A stretch of 50,501 nt of DNA, taken from positions 1 to 50,501 of the forward strand of contig JAQBEX010000186.1 of assembly GCA_032123675.1 (NCBI GenBank). Direction: 5' to 3'. Below, in pieces: positions 8,206 through 15,266 of the stretch. This DNA is from Prado023 sp032123675. GTDB lineage: Bacteria; Actinomycetota; Actinomycetes; S36-B12; CAIYMF01. The number at the start of each line of letters is the position of its first letter. Within the stretch, counting starts at the first letter, position 1. Position numbers and translations under genes: made by a program. The notes below the pieces were generated by a model. That model made no database searches. It worked only from the letters and a program-made list of their open reading frames with translations, and was not told where the DNA came from.

Positions 8206-9698
8206 GTCTCGATCGCCCGGCGGCCGACGCCCTGGCGGCAGCGAAGCTGTGGCTGACCAGCCCACCCGTCCCCGATGGTTCGGAGACTGGCGACATGCCC
8301 TACCTCACGACCGCCGTGTACGCGCTGGTAGCAGTCCCGACCGATCGGGTCACCACGATGGCCACCGACCCGGCATGGCGGTTGTACGTCAACCCCGCCT
8401 GGCTGGGCGATACGGTGCGAACGGCCGCCGACGTTGGGGCCGAGCTCGCCCATCATGTGTGGCACCTGCTCGCCGATCATGCCGGACGGGCCAGCGACAT
8501 GGGCGTGCGCGGATTGACATCACGGGCATGGCGGGTGGCGGCTGACATCACGATCCACGAGCTGACGGCCGGGCTGACCCGCCGCGCAGCGCAGGCGACC
8601 CCCAGTACGGCGGACCCCGCAGCCGCTCACAGGGCCCCGCCGCGCACATCGGGAGGGGTCAGGGCCACTGGCCCGACTCTCGCCGCCCGAGCCCACGCCC
8701 TGGCCGACCATCACGGCCTGATCGGCGCCGCGGAGCTGGGCCTGGCCGAGGGCCGCGCCGCCGAGGAGTACTACGCGACGCTCACCGGCCTCCCAGCCAC
8801 CGACGACGACCCGAACCTCGATCCGGCGTGGGTCCCCCGACCGCTCGAGCAGACCGACGGCCGGGGCCCGCATCCGGCGCCGGGGTCCGACACCCAACCG
8901 CCGGTGCGCCGGGATCCCCAGGGCGAGCATCCCCCCGGGATCTCTCAAGAAGGCCCTGACCCGTCCTGCGGATCCGGCTGCGACGGCGTGCACCGCACCT
9001 ACGAACTCCCCGAGCTGTCGGATGCCGGTGGCTTGAGCGCGGTCACCGCAGCGGCCATCCGCAGCACTGTGGCCATCGAGATGCAGTCCCACCCCGGCCG
9101 CGGAGACCTTCCAGGCGACTGGGGTCGATGGGTCGACACGATCCTCGATCCGGTCGTGGACTGGCGCAACACCCTGCATGCGGCCGTCCGCCGCGGCTTG
9201 GGTTGGGCCAACGGCCAGTCCGACTACACCTACTCCCGGATCTCGCGACGCCAGGCTGCCGCGGGCCCCGTGATCCTGCCGGCGCTGCGCCGGCCGGTCC
9301 CGCGGGTCGGAGTGGTTGTCGACACGTCAGGCAGCGTGGACGATGGGCTGCTCGCTCAGGCGCTCGGCGAGATCGACGGAGTCCTGGCCGCGCTGGGCGT
9401 CGCCGACCCACAGGTGAACGTCCTGGCCGTGGATGCCGCCGTGCATGCCGTCACCTCCGTGCGCCGCGCCGATGCGACGCGCCTGGCCGGAGGCGGTGGT
9501 ACCGACATGGCGCTCGGAATCCGGGCTGCGCAGGAGCTGCGGCCCCGCGTGGACGTCATCATCGTGCTGACCGATGGGCACACGGGCTGGCCCGGTCGGC
9601 CCGCCAACATCCCAGTGATCGCCGTCCTGATCGGCCGGGAACGCGCCGACCTGCCGCAGACGCCCGAATGGATCCAGAGGGTGGAGTGCGTGCGCTGA
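8202..9698 (+). CDS. VWA-like protein with degenerate DUF2201-type metallopeptidase domain
   Basis: 498 residues in two parts. The N-terminal part resembles the putative metallopeptidase domain of DUF2201 proteins, but the expected HExxH site reads HHVWH (residues 84-88) in the segment AELAHHVWHLLADHAGR, so the catalytic Glu is a His. A long Pro/Gly-rich linker with a CGSGC motif follows. The C-terminal part is a VWA-like fold with the metal-ion-dependent adhesion motif DTSGS (about 374-378), GGGGTDM and LTDG (Asp at about 458). Family members pair with a MoxR ATPase, and the 4-base overlap with that gene supports a joint complex. The His for Glu change suggests loss of peptidase activity or different metal binding, which is inference. 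Confidence 0.8.
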   Translation: MSLDRPAADALAAAKLWLTSPPVPDGSETGDMPYLTTAVYALVAVPTDRVTTMATDPAWRLYVNPAWLGDTVRTAADVGAELAHHVWHLLADHAGRASDMGVRGLTSRAWRVAADITIHELTAGLTRRAAQATPSTADPAAAHRAPPRTSGGVRATGPTLAARAHALADHHGLIGAAELGLAEGRAAEEYYATLTGLPATDDDPNLDPAWVPRPLEQTDGRGPHPAPGSDTQPPVRRDPQGEHPPGISQEGPDPSCGSGCDGVHRTYELPELSDAGGLSAVTAAAIRSTVAIEMQSHPGRGDLPGDWGRWVDTILDPVVDWRNTLHAAVRRGLGWANGQSDYTYSRISRRQAAAGPVILPALRRPVPRVGVVVDTSGSVDDGLLAQALGEIDGVLAALGVADPQVNVLAVDAAVHAVTSVRRADATRLAGGGGTDMALGIRAAQELRPRVDVIIVLTDGHTGWPGRPANIPVIAVLIGRERADLPQTPEWIQRVECVR

Positions 9699-9787
9699 GG
9701 GAGATGCAGCGCATGGAGATCCTGCGGTTGCTCGCAGCGCGAGCCGCCCGGGGTGGCGGTCGGTAGGCGCGGTCCGAGGGTGGTCGC

Positions 9788-10216
9788 TCAGGAAGCGGCC
9801 AGCACCGTGTCGATCTCCCGTGCCAGGACCGGCTCGGGCTGTGCGCCCACCACCCGCCCCACGGACGTGCCGTTCTTCATCAGCACCAGGGTGGGGATGC
9901 TCCGTGCGTCGAACCGTGCGGCTGCCATCGGGCTGTCGTCCACGTTGACCTTGACCACCTTGATCCTGCCGGCATAGCGGGTGGCCAGTCGCTCGAGGAC
10001 CGGCGCGACCATACGGCAGGGTCCACACCACGGGGCCCACAGGTCGATGAGCACCAGTTGGTTCGTGTCCAGGGCCGCCGCGAGATCCGCATCCCCGACG
10101 TTGACGACCCACGGCAGGGCCGCGGCGCAGGAGGCGCATGCCGGCCGACCCGTCGCCGAGACCGGCACCCGGTTCTTCTTCCCGCACTTCTGGCACGCAA
10201 CCACATGCGAATTCAT
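9788..10216 (-). CDS. Thioredoxin with N-terminal zinc ribbon (thioredoxin 2 type)
   Basis: 142 residues. An N-terminal zinc ribbon with CQKCGKKNR and CASC is followed by a thioredoxin fold with the active site WCGPC in APWCGPCRMVAPVLERLATR, the cis-proline SIPTLVL and a C-terminal helix. This is the TrxC/Trx2 layout, a cytoplasmic disulfide reductase often linked to oxidative stress, where the ribbon modulates redox behaviour. The start ATG 10216 follows a ribosome binding site (GGGAGGGG) that lies within the end of a possible upstream micro-ORF, whose stop is 3 nt before. It converges on the VWA gene, with 89 bases between (9699-9787), in which no terminator is obvious. Confidence 0.9.
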   Translation of the reverse strand: MNSHVVACQKCGKKNRVPVSATGRPACASCAAALPWVVNVGDADLAAALDTNQLVLIDLWAPWCGPCRMVAPVLERLATRYAGRIKVVKVNVDDSPMAAARFDARSIPTLVLMKNGTSVGRVVGAQPEPVLAREIDTVLAAS

Positions 10217-10219
10217 CGC

Positions 10220-10348
10220 TCACCCCTCCCAGCGGATCCAGTCCGCACCCATGGCGGTCTCAGGTCGGTCGATCTCCACGAGCCGGTCCACGAGCCGGTC
10301 CACGAGCTCGCCGTCGATGACCAGCCCAGCGCCGGTCACCCCGTCCAC
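10220..10348 (-). CDS. Possible 42-residue protein upstream of thioredoxin
   Basis: The minus strand from GTG 10348 to a stop at 10220-10222 encodes a short acidic peptide, VDGVTGAGLVIDGELVDRLV followed by DRLVEIDRPETAMGADWIRW and EG. Codons are strongly G/C-ended, as in a real gene, and a 12-base tandem repeat (GAGCCGGTCCAC on the plus strand, 10280-10303) creates the LVDRLVDR duplication. The stop is 3 nt from the thioredoxin start and covers its ribosome binding site, so coupled translation is possible. An in-frame TAG lies 10 codons upstream of the GTG. No family is recognised, and it could be a decayed gene end. Confidence 0.3.
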   Translation of the reverse strand: MDGVTGAGLVIDGELVDRLVDRLVEIDRPETAMGADWIRWEG

Positions 10349-10532
10349 TACGGCGACCGTGGCCGACCCGTCAGCAAACTACCGCCGACAGGGTGCGGAC
10401 CGCACGCCGTGAGCCCCGCCCCCACCGCGCAGACCCTCCACAAAGGGCAAGAATCTCCGCGCCGACGGGGAGGATCTGACCCTTTGCGGAGGGGCTGCGG
10501 GTCGGGCGGTGGGGTGGGGTGGGCGCTGAGGC
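10223..10532. other. Spacer between thioredoxin and acyl-CoA dehydrogenase genes
   Basis: Apart from the possible micro-ORF (10220-10348) and the imperfect inverted repeat at 10435-10492 this 310-base stretch contains nothing I can support. Both flanking genes are on the minus strand, so it holds the 3' end signal of the acyl-CoA dehydrogenase gene and the promoter of the thioredoxin gene. Confidence 0.5.
10435..10492 (-). terminator. Imperfect 24-base inverted repeat after the acyl-CoA dehydrogenase gene
   Basis: Left arm 10435-10458 begins CCTCCACAAAGGG; right arm 10469-10492 is its near reverse complement, ending CCCTTTGCGGAGG. Eighteen or so of 24 positions pair around a 10-base loop. 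It lies 40 bases beyond the stop of the minus-strand gene at 10533. There is no T-tract, so it may be a hairpin terminator of the actinobacterial kind or a small repeat element. Confidence 0.4.
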
Positions 10533-11699
10533 CTACTTGAGGAGTTGGCGTGCCATCACCATTCGCTGGATCTGGTTGGTGCCCTCATAGATCTGCGTGA
10601 TCTTCGCGTCGCGCATGTACCGCTCGACGGGGTTGTCGCGCACATAACCGGCTCCGCCGAACACCTGGACGGCGTCGGTGGTGACCTCCATGGCGATGTC
10701 CGAGGCGTAGCACTTGGCCGCAGCGCCGAAGAAGGGCAGATCGCTGGCCCCACGCTCGCTGCGCGCCGCGGCGGCGTAGGTCAGCATCCGGGCTGACTCG
10801 ACCTTCATGGCCATGTCGGCGAGCAGGAACTGCAGGCCCTGGAAGGTCCCGATGCTCTTGCCGAACTGCTTGCGGTCGCGGGCGTAGGCCACGGCTGCGT
10901 CCAGGGCGCCCTGGGCGATCCCGAGCGCCTGCGCCCCGATCGTCACGCGGGTGTGGTCCAGGGTGCGCATGGCGGTCTGGAACCCGGTGCCCGGCTCGCC
11001 GACGATCCGGTCGCCCGGGATCCAGCAGTCCTCGAAGTAGATCTCGCGGGTGGGGGAGCCATGGATGCCCAGCTTGCGCTCCGGCGTGCCAAGCGAGAAG
11101 CCGGCGTCGTCGGCGTGCACGACGAAGGCGGAGATCCCCTTGGGCCCGACGCCCTGCTCAGTGACGGCCATGACGGTGTAGTACTTCGAGATCCCGGCAT
11201 TGGTGATCCACGACTTCTGACCGTTGAGCACCCAGCCGCCATCGCCGGCCACCGCCCGGCAGGTCATCGACCCAGCATCCGAGCCTGCCTCCCGTTCGGA
11301 CAGGGCGTAGGAGAACATCGCCGCGCCGCTGGCGACCTCGGGCAGGTAGCGACCGAGGAGCTCATCGGAGGCCCCGACGATCAGGGGCATCGTGCCGAGC
11401 TTGTTCACCGCCGGGATCAGCGAGCTGGAGGCACACACCCTGGCGACCTCCTCGATCACCAGGCAGGCCGCGAGCGCGTCTCCGCCCTGTCCGCCGAACT
11501 GCTCGGGGATGTGGATGGCGTGGAAGTCGTTGGCACGCAGAGCCTCGTAGACGTCCCACGGGAACTCACCGGTCTCATCAATCTCCGCAGCACGCGGGGC
11601 GATCTTGTCCTCGGCCAGCTCGCGGACGGCGGCGCGGAGCATCTCGTGCTCCTCGGGCAGGGTGAATGCATCGAAGTCGGGGTTCGGGGTGAGTGCCAT
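10533..11699 (-). CDS. Acyl-CoA dehydrogenase (FadE type)
   Basis: 388 residues, full length for the flavin-dependent acyl-CoA dehydrogenase family, which makes the first double bond in fatty or branched-chain acyl-CoA breakdown. Seen in the sequence: the N-terminal helical domain, the FAD/substrate signature FSYALSEREAGSDAGSM with KSWITNAG, the ARDRKQFGKSIGTFQ helix, FGGAGYVRDNP, and the catalytic Glu in IYEGTNQIQR. In mycobacteria a homologous gene (fadE25) lies next to purE/purK, as here. ATG 11699 is chosen because TAGCCT lies 7 nt upstream with no Shine-Dalgarno. The substrate chain length cannot be read from the sequence. Confidence 0.9.
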   Translation of the reverse strand: MALTPNPDFDAFTLPEEHEMLRAAVRELAEDKIAPRAAEIDETGEFPWDVYEALRANDFHAIHIPEQFGGQGGDALAACLVIEEVARVCASSSLIPAVNKLGTMPLIVGASDELLGRYLPEVASGAAMFSYALSEREAGSDAGSMTCRAVAGDGGWVLNGQKSWITNAGISKYYTVMAVTEQGVGPKGISAFVVHADDAGFSLGTPERKLGIHGSPTREIYFEDCWIPGDRIVGEPGTGFQTAMRTLDHTRVTIGAQALGIAQGALDAAVAYARDRKQFGKSIGTFQGLQFLLADMAMKVESARMLTYAAAARSERGASDLPFFGAAAKCYASDIAMEVTTDAVQVFGGAGYVRDNPVERYMRDAKITQIYEGTNQIQRMVMARQLLK

Positions 11700-11706
11700 G
11701 CCCTCA

Positions 11707-11712
11707 AGGCTA
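11707..11712 (-). promoter_or_regulatory. -10 element (TAGCCT) for leaderless transcription of the acyl-CoA dehydrogenase gene
   Basis: TAGCCT is 7 nt before ATG 11699, fitting TANNNT with leaderless spacing. Confidence 0.5.
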
Positions 11713-11802
11713 CGCGCGCGCCCGGCGCCGTCCGGAGCCGGGAGGCCCATCGAGGCGCACCCCGGCTCCCCGCCCTACCTCCCCCACACGTTCACCTCCC
11801 CA

Positions 11803-11862
11803 CCCCGTTCGTGGTCGTCGATTCCGCCCATTCGATGGGCCGAATCGACTACCACGACGGGG
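11803..11862. repeat. Long near-perfect hairpin in the divergent intergenic region
   Basis: Arms 11810-11831 and 11835-11856 pair at 20 of 22 positions around the loop TCG. The pairing continues with CCCCGT (11803-11808) against ACGGGG (11857-11862) after a single bulged T. The innermost part is GCCCAT TCG ATGGGC. It lies 104 bases before the acyl-CoA dehydrogenase start and 123 before the UDP-glucose dehydrogenase start, within a 285-base region (11700-11984) that otherwise holds only the two -10 elements. Could be an operator, a transcript-processing or insulating hairpin, or a small mobile repeat. Confidence 0.7.
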
Positions 11863-11971
11863 GGGTGCACCACCACACCATCGCCCGGGGTCCCGGGCCC
11901 GGAGGAGACGGCGTCGGCGCGCGGGTGTGGGGAGGCCGGGCGTGGCAGACGGGGCACGGTCGGCGCCGGAT

Positions 11972-11977
11972 TAGGCT
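11972..11977 (+). promoter_or_regulatory. -10 element (TAGGCT) for leaderless transcription of the UDP-glucose dehydrogenase gene
   Basis: TAGGCT is 7 nt before GTG 11985, with no ribosome binding site in between. It decides the GTG start. Confidence 0.5.
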
Positions 11978-11984
11978 GGCCCGC

Positions 11985-13340
11985 GTGAACACCCCCCCCA
12001 GGATCACTGTCATCGGCACGGGATACCTCGGCGCCACGCACGCCGCGGCCATGGCCGAGTCCGGCTATGACGTCCTGGGCGTCGACGTCGACGCCGGGAA
12101 GGTCGCCGCGCTGGCACGTGGGGAGGTTCCGTTCTATGAGCCCGGGCTCTCCGAGTTGCTCGAGTCCAACGTGGCCGCGGGTCGGCTGCGGTTCACCACG
12201 GACTTCGCCGAGGCCGCGCAGTTCGGTGACATCCACTTCATCGCCGTCGGCACGCCGCAGCGCGCCAGGACCAACGCCGCCGATCTGAGCCAGATCGATG
12301 CGGCGATCGGCGCATTGGCACCACTTCTGACCCGGCCCTGCACGGTCGTCGGCAAGTCCACCGTGCCCGTGGGCACCGCTGAGGACCTCCAGACCCGCCT
12401 GCAGTCGCTGGCCCCAGCCGGCGCTGACGTGCACCTGGTCTGGAATCCGGAGTTCCTCCGCGAGGGGTTCGCCGTGGCCGACACGCTGACCCCCGACCGC
12501 ATCGTGATCGGCCTGGCCGACCCCGCGGGGCCCGGTCAGCCACCACACGCCGACGAGGAGGTCATGCGCCAGGTCTATGCGCCCATGATCGAGTGGGGCT
12601 CCCCGTTCCTCGTGATGGACTACCCCACCTCCGAGCTGGTCAAGGTGGCGGCCAACAGCTTCCTGGCCACCAAGATCTCGTTCATCAACGCCATGGCCGA
12701 GGTGTGTGAGGCGACCGGCGCCGACGTGACCCTGCTGGCGCAGGCCATCGGCTACGACGATCGGATCGGGCCGAAGTTCCTGCGCGCCGGCGTGGGCTTC
12801 GGCGGCGGCTGCCTGCCCAAGGACATCCGCGCATTCATGGCCCGCGCCGGCGAGCTCGGCGTCTCCGACGCCCTGAGCTTCCTGCGCGACGTGGATGGGA
12901 TCAACAGCCGTCGGCGGGCCTCCACCGTGGCGCTGGCCCGCGAGCTCGTGGGCGGGCGCTTCGTCGGCAAGCGGATCACCGTGCTGGGCGCCGCGTTCAA
13001 GCCCGACTCCGACGACGTTCGCGACTCGCCCGCGCTGGACATCGCCGCGGCGATCTACACCGCCGGCGGTGAGGTCGTGGTCCACGACCCGCAGGCACTG
13101 GCCAACGCCGAGGTGGCCTATCCGACTATGGCCTATTCCACGGACATCTCCGAGGCCCTGACCGGCGCCGACCTGGTCCTGGTGCTCACGGAGTGGCGGG
13201 ACTACACCGAGCTGGACCCGGCCGACGTGGTCTCACTGCCGGACAACCCATCGGTCCTCGACGGCCGCAACTGCCTCGACGTCGGACGGTGGCGCGCCGC
13301 CGGGTGGACCTACCGAGGGCTCGGCCGGCCGAACGCCTGA
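11985..13340 (+). CDS. ugd: UDP-glucose 6-dehydrogenase
   Basis: 451 residues. This NAD-dependent enzyme oxidises UDP-glucose twice to UDP-glucuronate for envelope polysaccharides. The N-terminal Rossmann fold shows ITVIGTGYLGATHAAAMAES, followed by VGTPQ, STVPVGT, EFLREGFAVAD, the central KVAANSFLATKISFINAMAE, and the catalytic Cys in GVGFGGGCLPKDIRAF. The C-terminal domain has LGAAFKPDSDDVRDSPAL. GTG 11985 follows a leaderless -10 element. The stop codon lies inside a 12-base tandem duplication (see 13330-13353). It stands alone, divergent from the acyl-CoA dehydrogenase gene. Confidence 0.92.
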   Translation: MNTPPRITVIGTGYLGATHAAAMAESGYDVLGVDVDAGKVAALARGEVPFYEPGLSELLESNVAAGRLRFTTDFAEAAQFGDIHFIAVGTPQRARTNAADLSQIDAAIGALAPLLTRPCTVVGKSTVPVGTAEDLQTRLQSLAPAGADVHLVWNPEFLREGFAVADTLTPDRIVIGLADPAGPGQPPHADEEVMRQVYAPMIEWGSPFLVMDYPTSELVKVAANSFLATKISFINAMAEVCEATGADVTLLAQAIGYDDRIGPKFLRAGVGFGGGCLPKDIRAFMARAGELGVSDALSFLRDVDGINSRRRASTVALARELVGGRFVGKRITVLGAAFKPDSDDVRDSPALDIAAAIYTAGGEVVVHDPQALANAEVAYPTMAYSTDISEALTGADLVLVLTEWRDYTELDPADVVSLPDNPSVLDGRNCLDVGRWRAAGWTYRGLGRPNA

Positions 13341-13353
13341 CCGAACGCCTGAC
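13330..13353. repeat. 12-base tandem duplication spanning the ugd stop codon
   Basis: The unit CGAACGCCTGAC occurs twice in a row, so the stop TGA at 13338-13340 is duplicated 12 bases on. A recent slippage product is likely. The rest of the spacer to purE (13354-13473) is rich in GCGCG palindromes and holds no gene. Confidence 0.6.
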
Positions 13354-13473
13354 GGACCCCCAAACCATCGCGCGGGGGGTCGTATCGCGCGCGGGTCGTA
13401 GCGCGCGACCGAGCGCGGATCCGGCACGGCCAATCCAAGCCGATGCGGCACAGCCTCACCAAACCCCGCGCGG

Positions 13474-14001
13474 TCAGCCGAGTGGTTGCCCGCCGAACTC
13501 CTCGCGCAGGCGCTCGCCCTTGACCTGTGCGGCGGTGCGCAGGCCGGCCCGGTAGGCGTCCATGTCCGGCCACAGCCGGGGCTCGGCCACGCCGAGGATC
13601 CGGACAGCCAGCAGGCCAGCGTTGCGCGCCTGGCCGATCCCGACGGTGGCCACCGGGACCCCCGACGGCATCTGCACGATGGACAGCAGCGAGTCCATGC
13701 CATCAAGGGTGCGCAGCGGAACCGGGACGCCGATCACGGGGATGGAGGTCACCGAGGCCAGCATCCCCGGCAGGTGCGCGGCTCCACCTGCCCCGGCGAT
13801 GATCACCTTCAGCCCACGCGCGGCGGCGGTCCGGCCGTACTCGAACATGTCCTCGGGCATCCGATGGGCGGACACGACGTCGATCTCGTGCGGGACGGCG
13901 AAGTCACGCAGGGCCTGGGCAGCATCGGCCATCACCACCCAGTCCGAATCCGATCCCATCACGACCCCGACCTCGGGGGGCAGGGCACCGTTGTCATTCA
14001 T
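13474..14001 (-). CDS. purE: N5-carboxyaminoimidazole ribonucleotide mutase
   Basis: 175 residues, normal class I PurE length. It moves the carboxyl group of N5-CAIR to C4 to give CAIR in purine synthesis. Signatures: VGVVMGSDSDWVVM near the N-terminus, VVSAHRMPEDMFEY with the key His, IIAGAGGAAHLPGMLAS, and VIGVPV. It follows purK in the same direction with an 8-base overlap (13994-14001), so the mutase and synthetase are made together, as is usual. Nothing unusual is seen. Confidence 0.95.
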   Translation of the reverse strand: MNDNGALPPEVGVVMGSDSDWVVMADAAQALRDFAVPHEIDVVSAHRMPEDMFEYGRTAAARGLKVIIAGAGGAAHLPGMLASVTSIPVIGVPVPLRTLDGMDSLLSIVQMPSGVPVATVGIGQARNAGLLAVRILGVAEPRLWPDMDAYRAGLRTAAQVKGERLREEFGGQPLG

Positions 14002-15196
14002 CGATCACTCCCGTCAGGTAGTCCGCGGCATGATGGGCCCGTGCCAGCAGCGACTCCAGGTCGTCACCGGCGACGGTGACATGCCCGATCTTTCGGCCCG
14101 GCCGGACGTCCTTGCCGTACATGTGCACCTTCAGGCCCGGGTCGCGAGCCATCACGTGTCGGTAGGCGGAGTACATGTCCGGGTGTTCCCCGCCGAGCAC
14201 GTTGACCATCACGGTGTGCGGGGCGCGCGCCGCAGGCGCGCCCAGGGGAAGGTCGAGCACCGCGCGCAGGTGGTTCTCGAACTGGCTGGTCACGGCCCCC
14301 TCGATGGTCCAGTGACCGCTGTTGTGCGGCCGCATCGCCAGTTCGTTGACCAACACCCCCTCGGGGGTGTCGAAGAGCTCGACGGCGAGCATGCCCACCA
14401 CATCGAGGGCCTCAGCGATCCGCAGGGCCACCTGCTGGGCAGCCAGTGCGTGCTCGTCGGAGAGCCCCGGGCACGGCGCCACCACCTCCGTGCAGATCCC
14501 GTTGGTCTGCACGGTGCGCACGACTGGGTAGACCGCGGCCTGGCCGGACGGGGACCGGGCGACCTGGGCAGCGAGCTCGCGGGTGAACGGAACGTACTGC
14601 TCGACCAACCACTGCACCCCGGGCGCCAATGGGTTGCCGGACATGATGGCGGTGGCATCCTCTGGACTGTCGACGATCCAGACCCCGCGGCCGTCGTAGC
14701 CACCACGCGACACCTTGAGAACCACGGGCCAGGCGTTCTCGGCGGCGAAGGACACGACGTCGTCCGGAGTTCCGGCGACCGCCCACGCGGGGCACGGCAC
14801 ACCCGCTGCGCTGATCGCAGCACGCATGTGCACCTTGTCCTGGGCATGGGCCAGGGCGGCAGGACCCGGTCGCACCACCTGACCGGCTTCGACCAGCGAG
14901 GCCAGGATCGCCGCGGGAACATGCTCGTGGTCGAACGTCACGACAGTGCAGCCGCGGGCGAAATCGGCCACTGCCTGCGGGTCGTCGTGCGCTCCCCACC
15001 GGATATCGCCGCCGCCCCGCGCGGCCGACTCAGCCGGACCCGCGGCCAGGACCCGCAGCCCCACACCGAGCGCGAGGGCGGCCTCCTGGCTCATCCGAGC
15101 CAGCTGCCCACCGCCTATCATGCCGACCACCGGGAACCCGTGGGCAGGCGTGGGCCCCTCGCCGGTACCTGGGTCGACCTGGGGACGCTGAGCCAC
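13994..15196 (-). CDS. purK: N5-carboxyaminoimidazole ribonucleotide synthetase
   Basis: 400 residues of the ATP-grasp superfamily. It uses ATP and bicarbonate to carboxylate AIR to N5-CAIR, which purE then converts. Seen: the N-terminal GMIGGGQLARMSQEAALALG, FDHEHVP, the ATP-grasp VVLKVSRGGYDGRGVW, VEQYVPFTRELAAQVARS, NELAMRPHNSGHWTIEG and the small C-terminal domain with HMYGKDVRPGRKIGHVTV. GTG 15196 is preceded 6 nt upstream by TAGTGT and by no ribosome binding site. It is divergent from the polysaccharide-export permease gene. Confidence 0.95.
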   Translation of the reverse strand: MAQRPQVDPGTGEGPTPAHGFPVVGMIGGGQLARMSQEAALALGVGLRVLAAGPAESAARGGGDIRWGAHDDPQAVADFARGCTVVTFDHEHVPAAILASLVEAGQVVRPGPAALAHAQDKVHMRAAISAAGVPCPAWAVAGTPDDVVSFAAENAWPVVLKVSRGGYDGRGVWIVDSPEDATAIMSGNPLAPGVQWLVEQYVPFTRELAAQVARSPSGQAAVYPVVRTVQTNGICTEVVAPCPGLSDEHALAAQQVALRIAEALDVVGMLAVELFDTPEGVLVNELAMRPHNSGHWTIEGAVTSQFENHLRAVLDLPLGAPAARAPHTVMVNVLGGEHPDMYSAYRHVMARDPGLKVHMYGKDVRPGRKIGHVTVAGDDLESLLARAHHAADYLTGVIDE

Positions 15197-15202
15197 AGGA
15201 GA

Positions 15203-15208
15203 ACACTA
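15203..15208 (-). promoter_or_regulatory. -10 element (TAGTGT) for leaderless transcription of purK-purE
   Basis: TAGTGT is 6 nt before GTG 15196 on the minus strand. The same short spacer (15197-15266) contains CACTATCG twice, 20 bases apart. The second copy includes TATCGT (15226-15231) that could serve as -10 for the plus-strand permease gene, which has its own ribosome binding site. Confidence 0.5.
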
Positions 15209-15266
15209 TCGGCGCAGGACGGCACTATCGTGGGCGCGTGGTCGGTCCGGGCGAGTAGGAGAAGCG

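Noticed and set aside
9704..9766. 20-codon frame (MQRMEILRLLAARAARGGGR) directly after the VWA gene
   Set aside because: The ribosome binding site is either abutting or 9 nt from the possible starts, the sequence is simple Arg/Ala-rich text and nothing supports translation.
11775..13085. 436-codon minus-strand frame opposite ugd
   Set aside because: Antisense shadow of a clearly identified UDP-glucose dehydrogenase gene, His/Gly-rich text without motifs.
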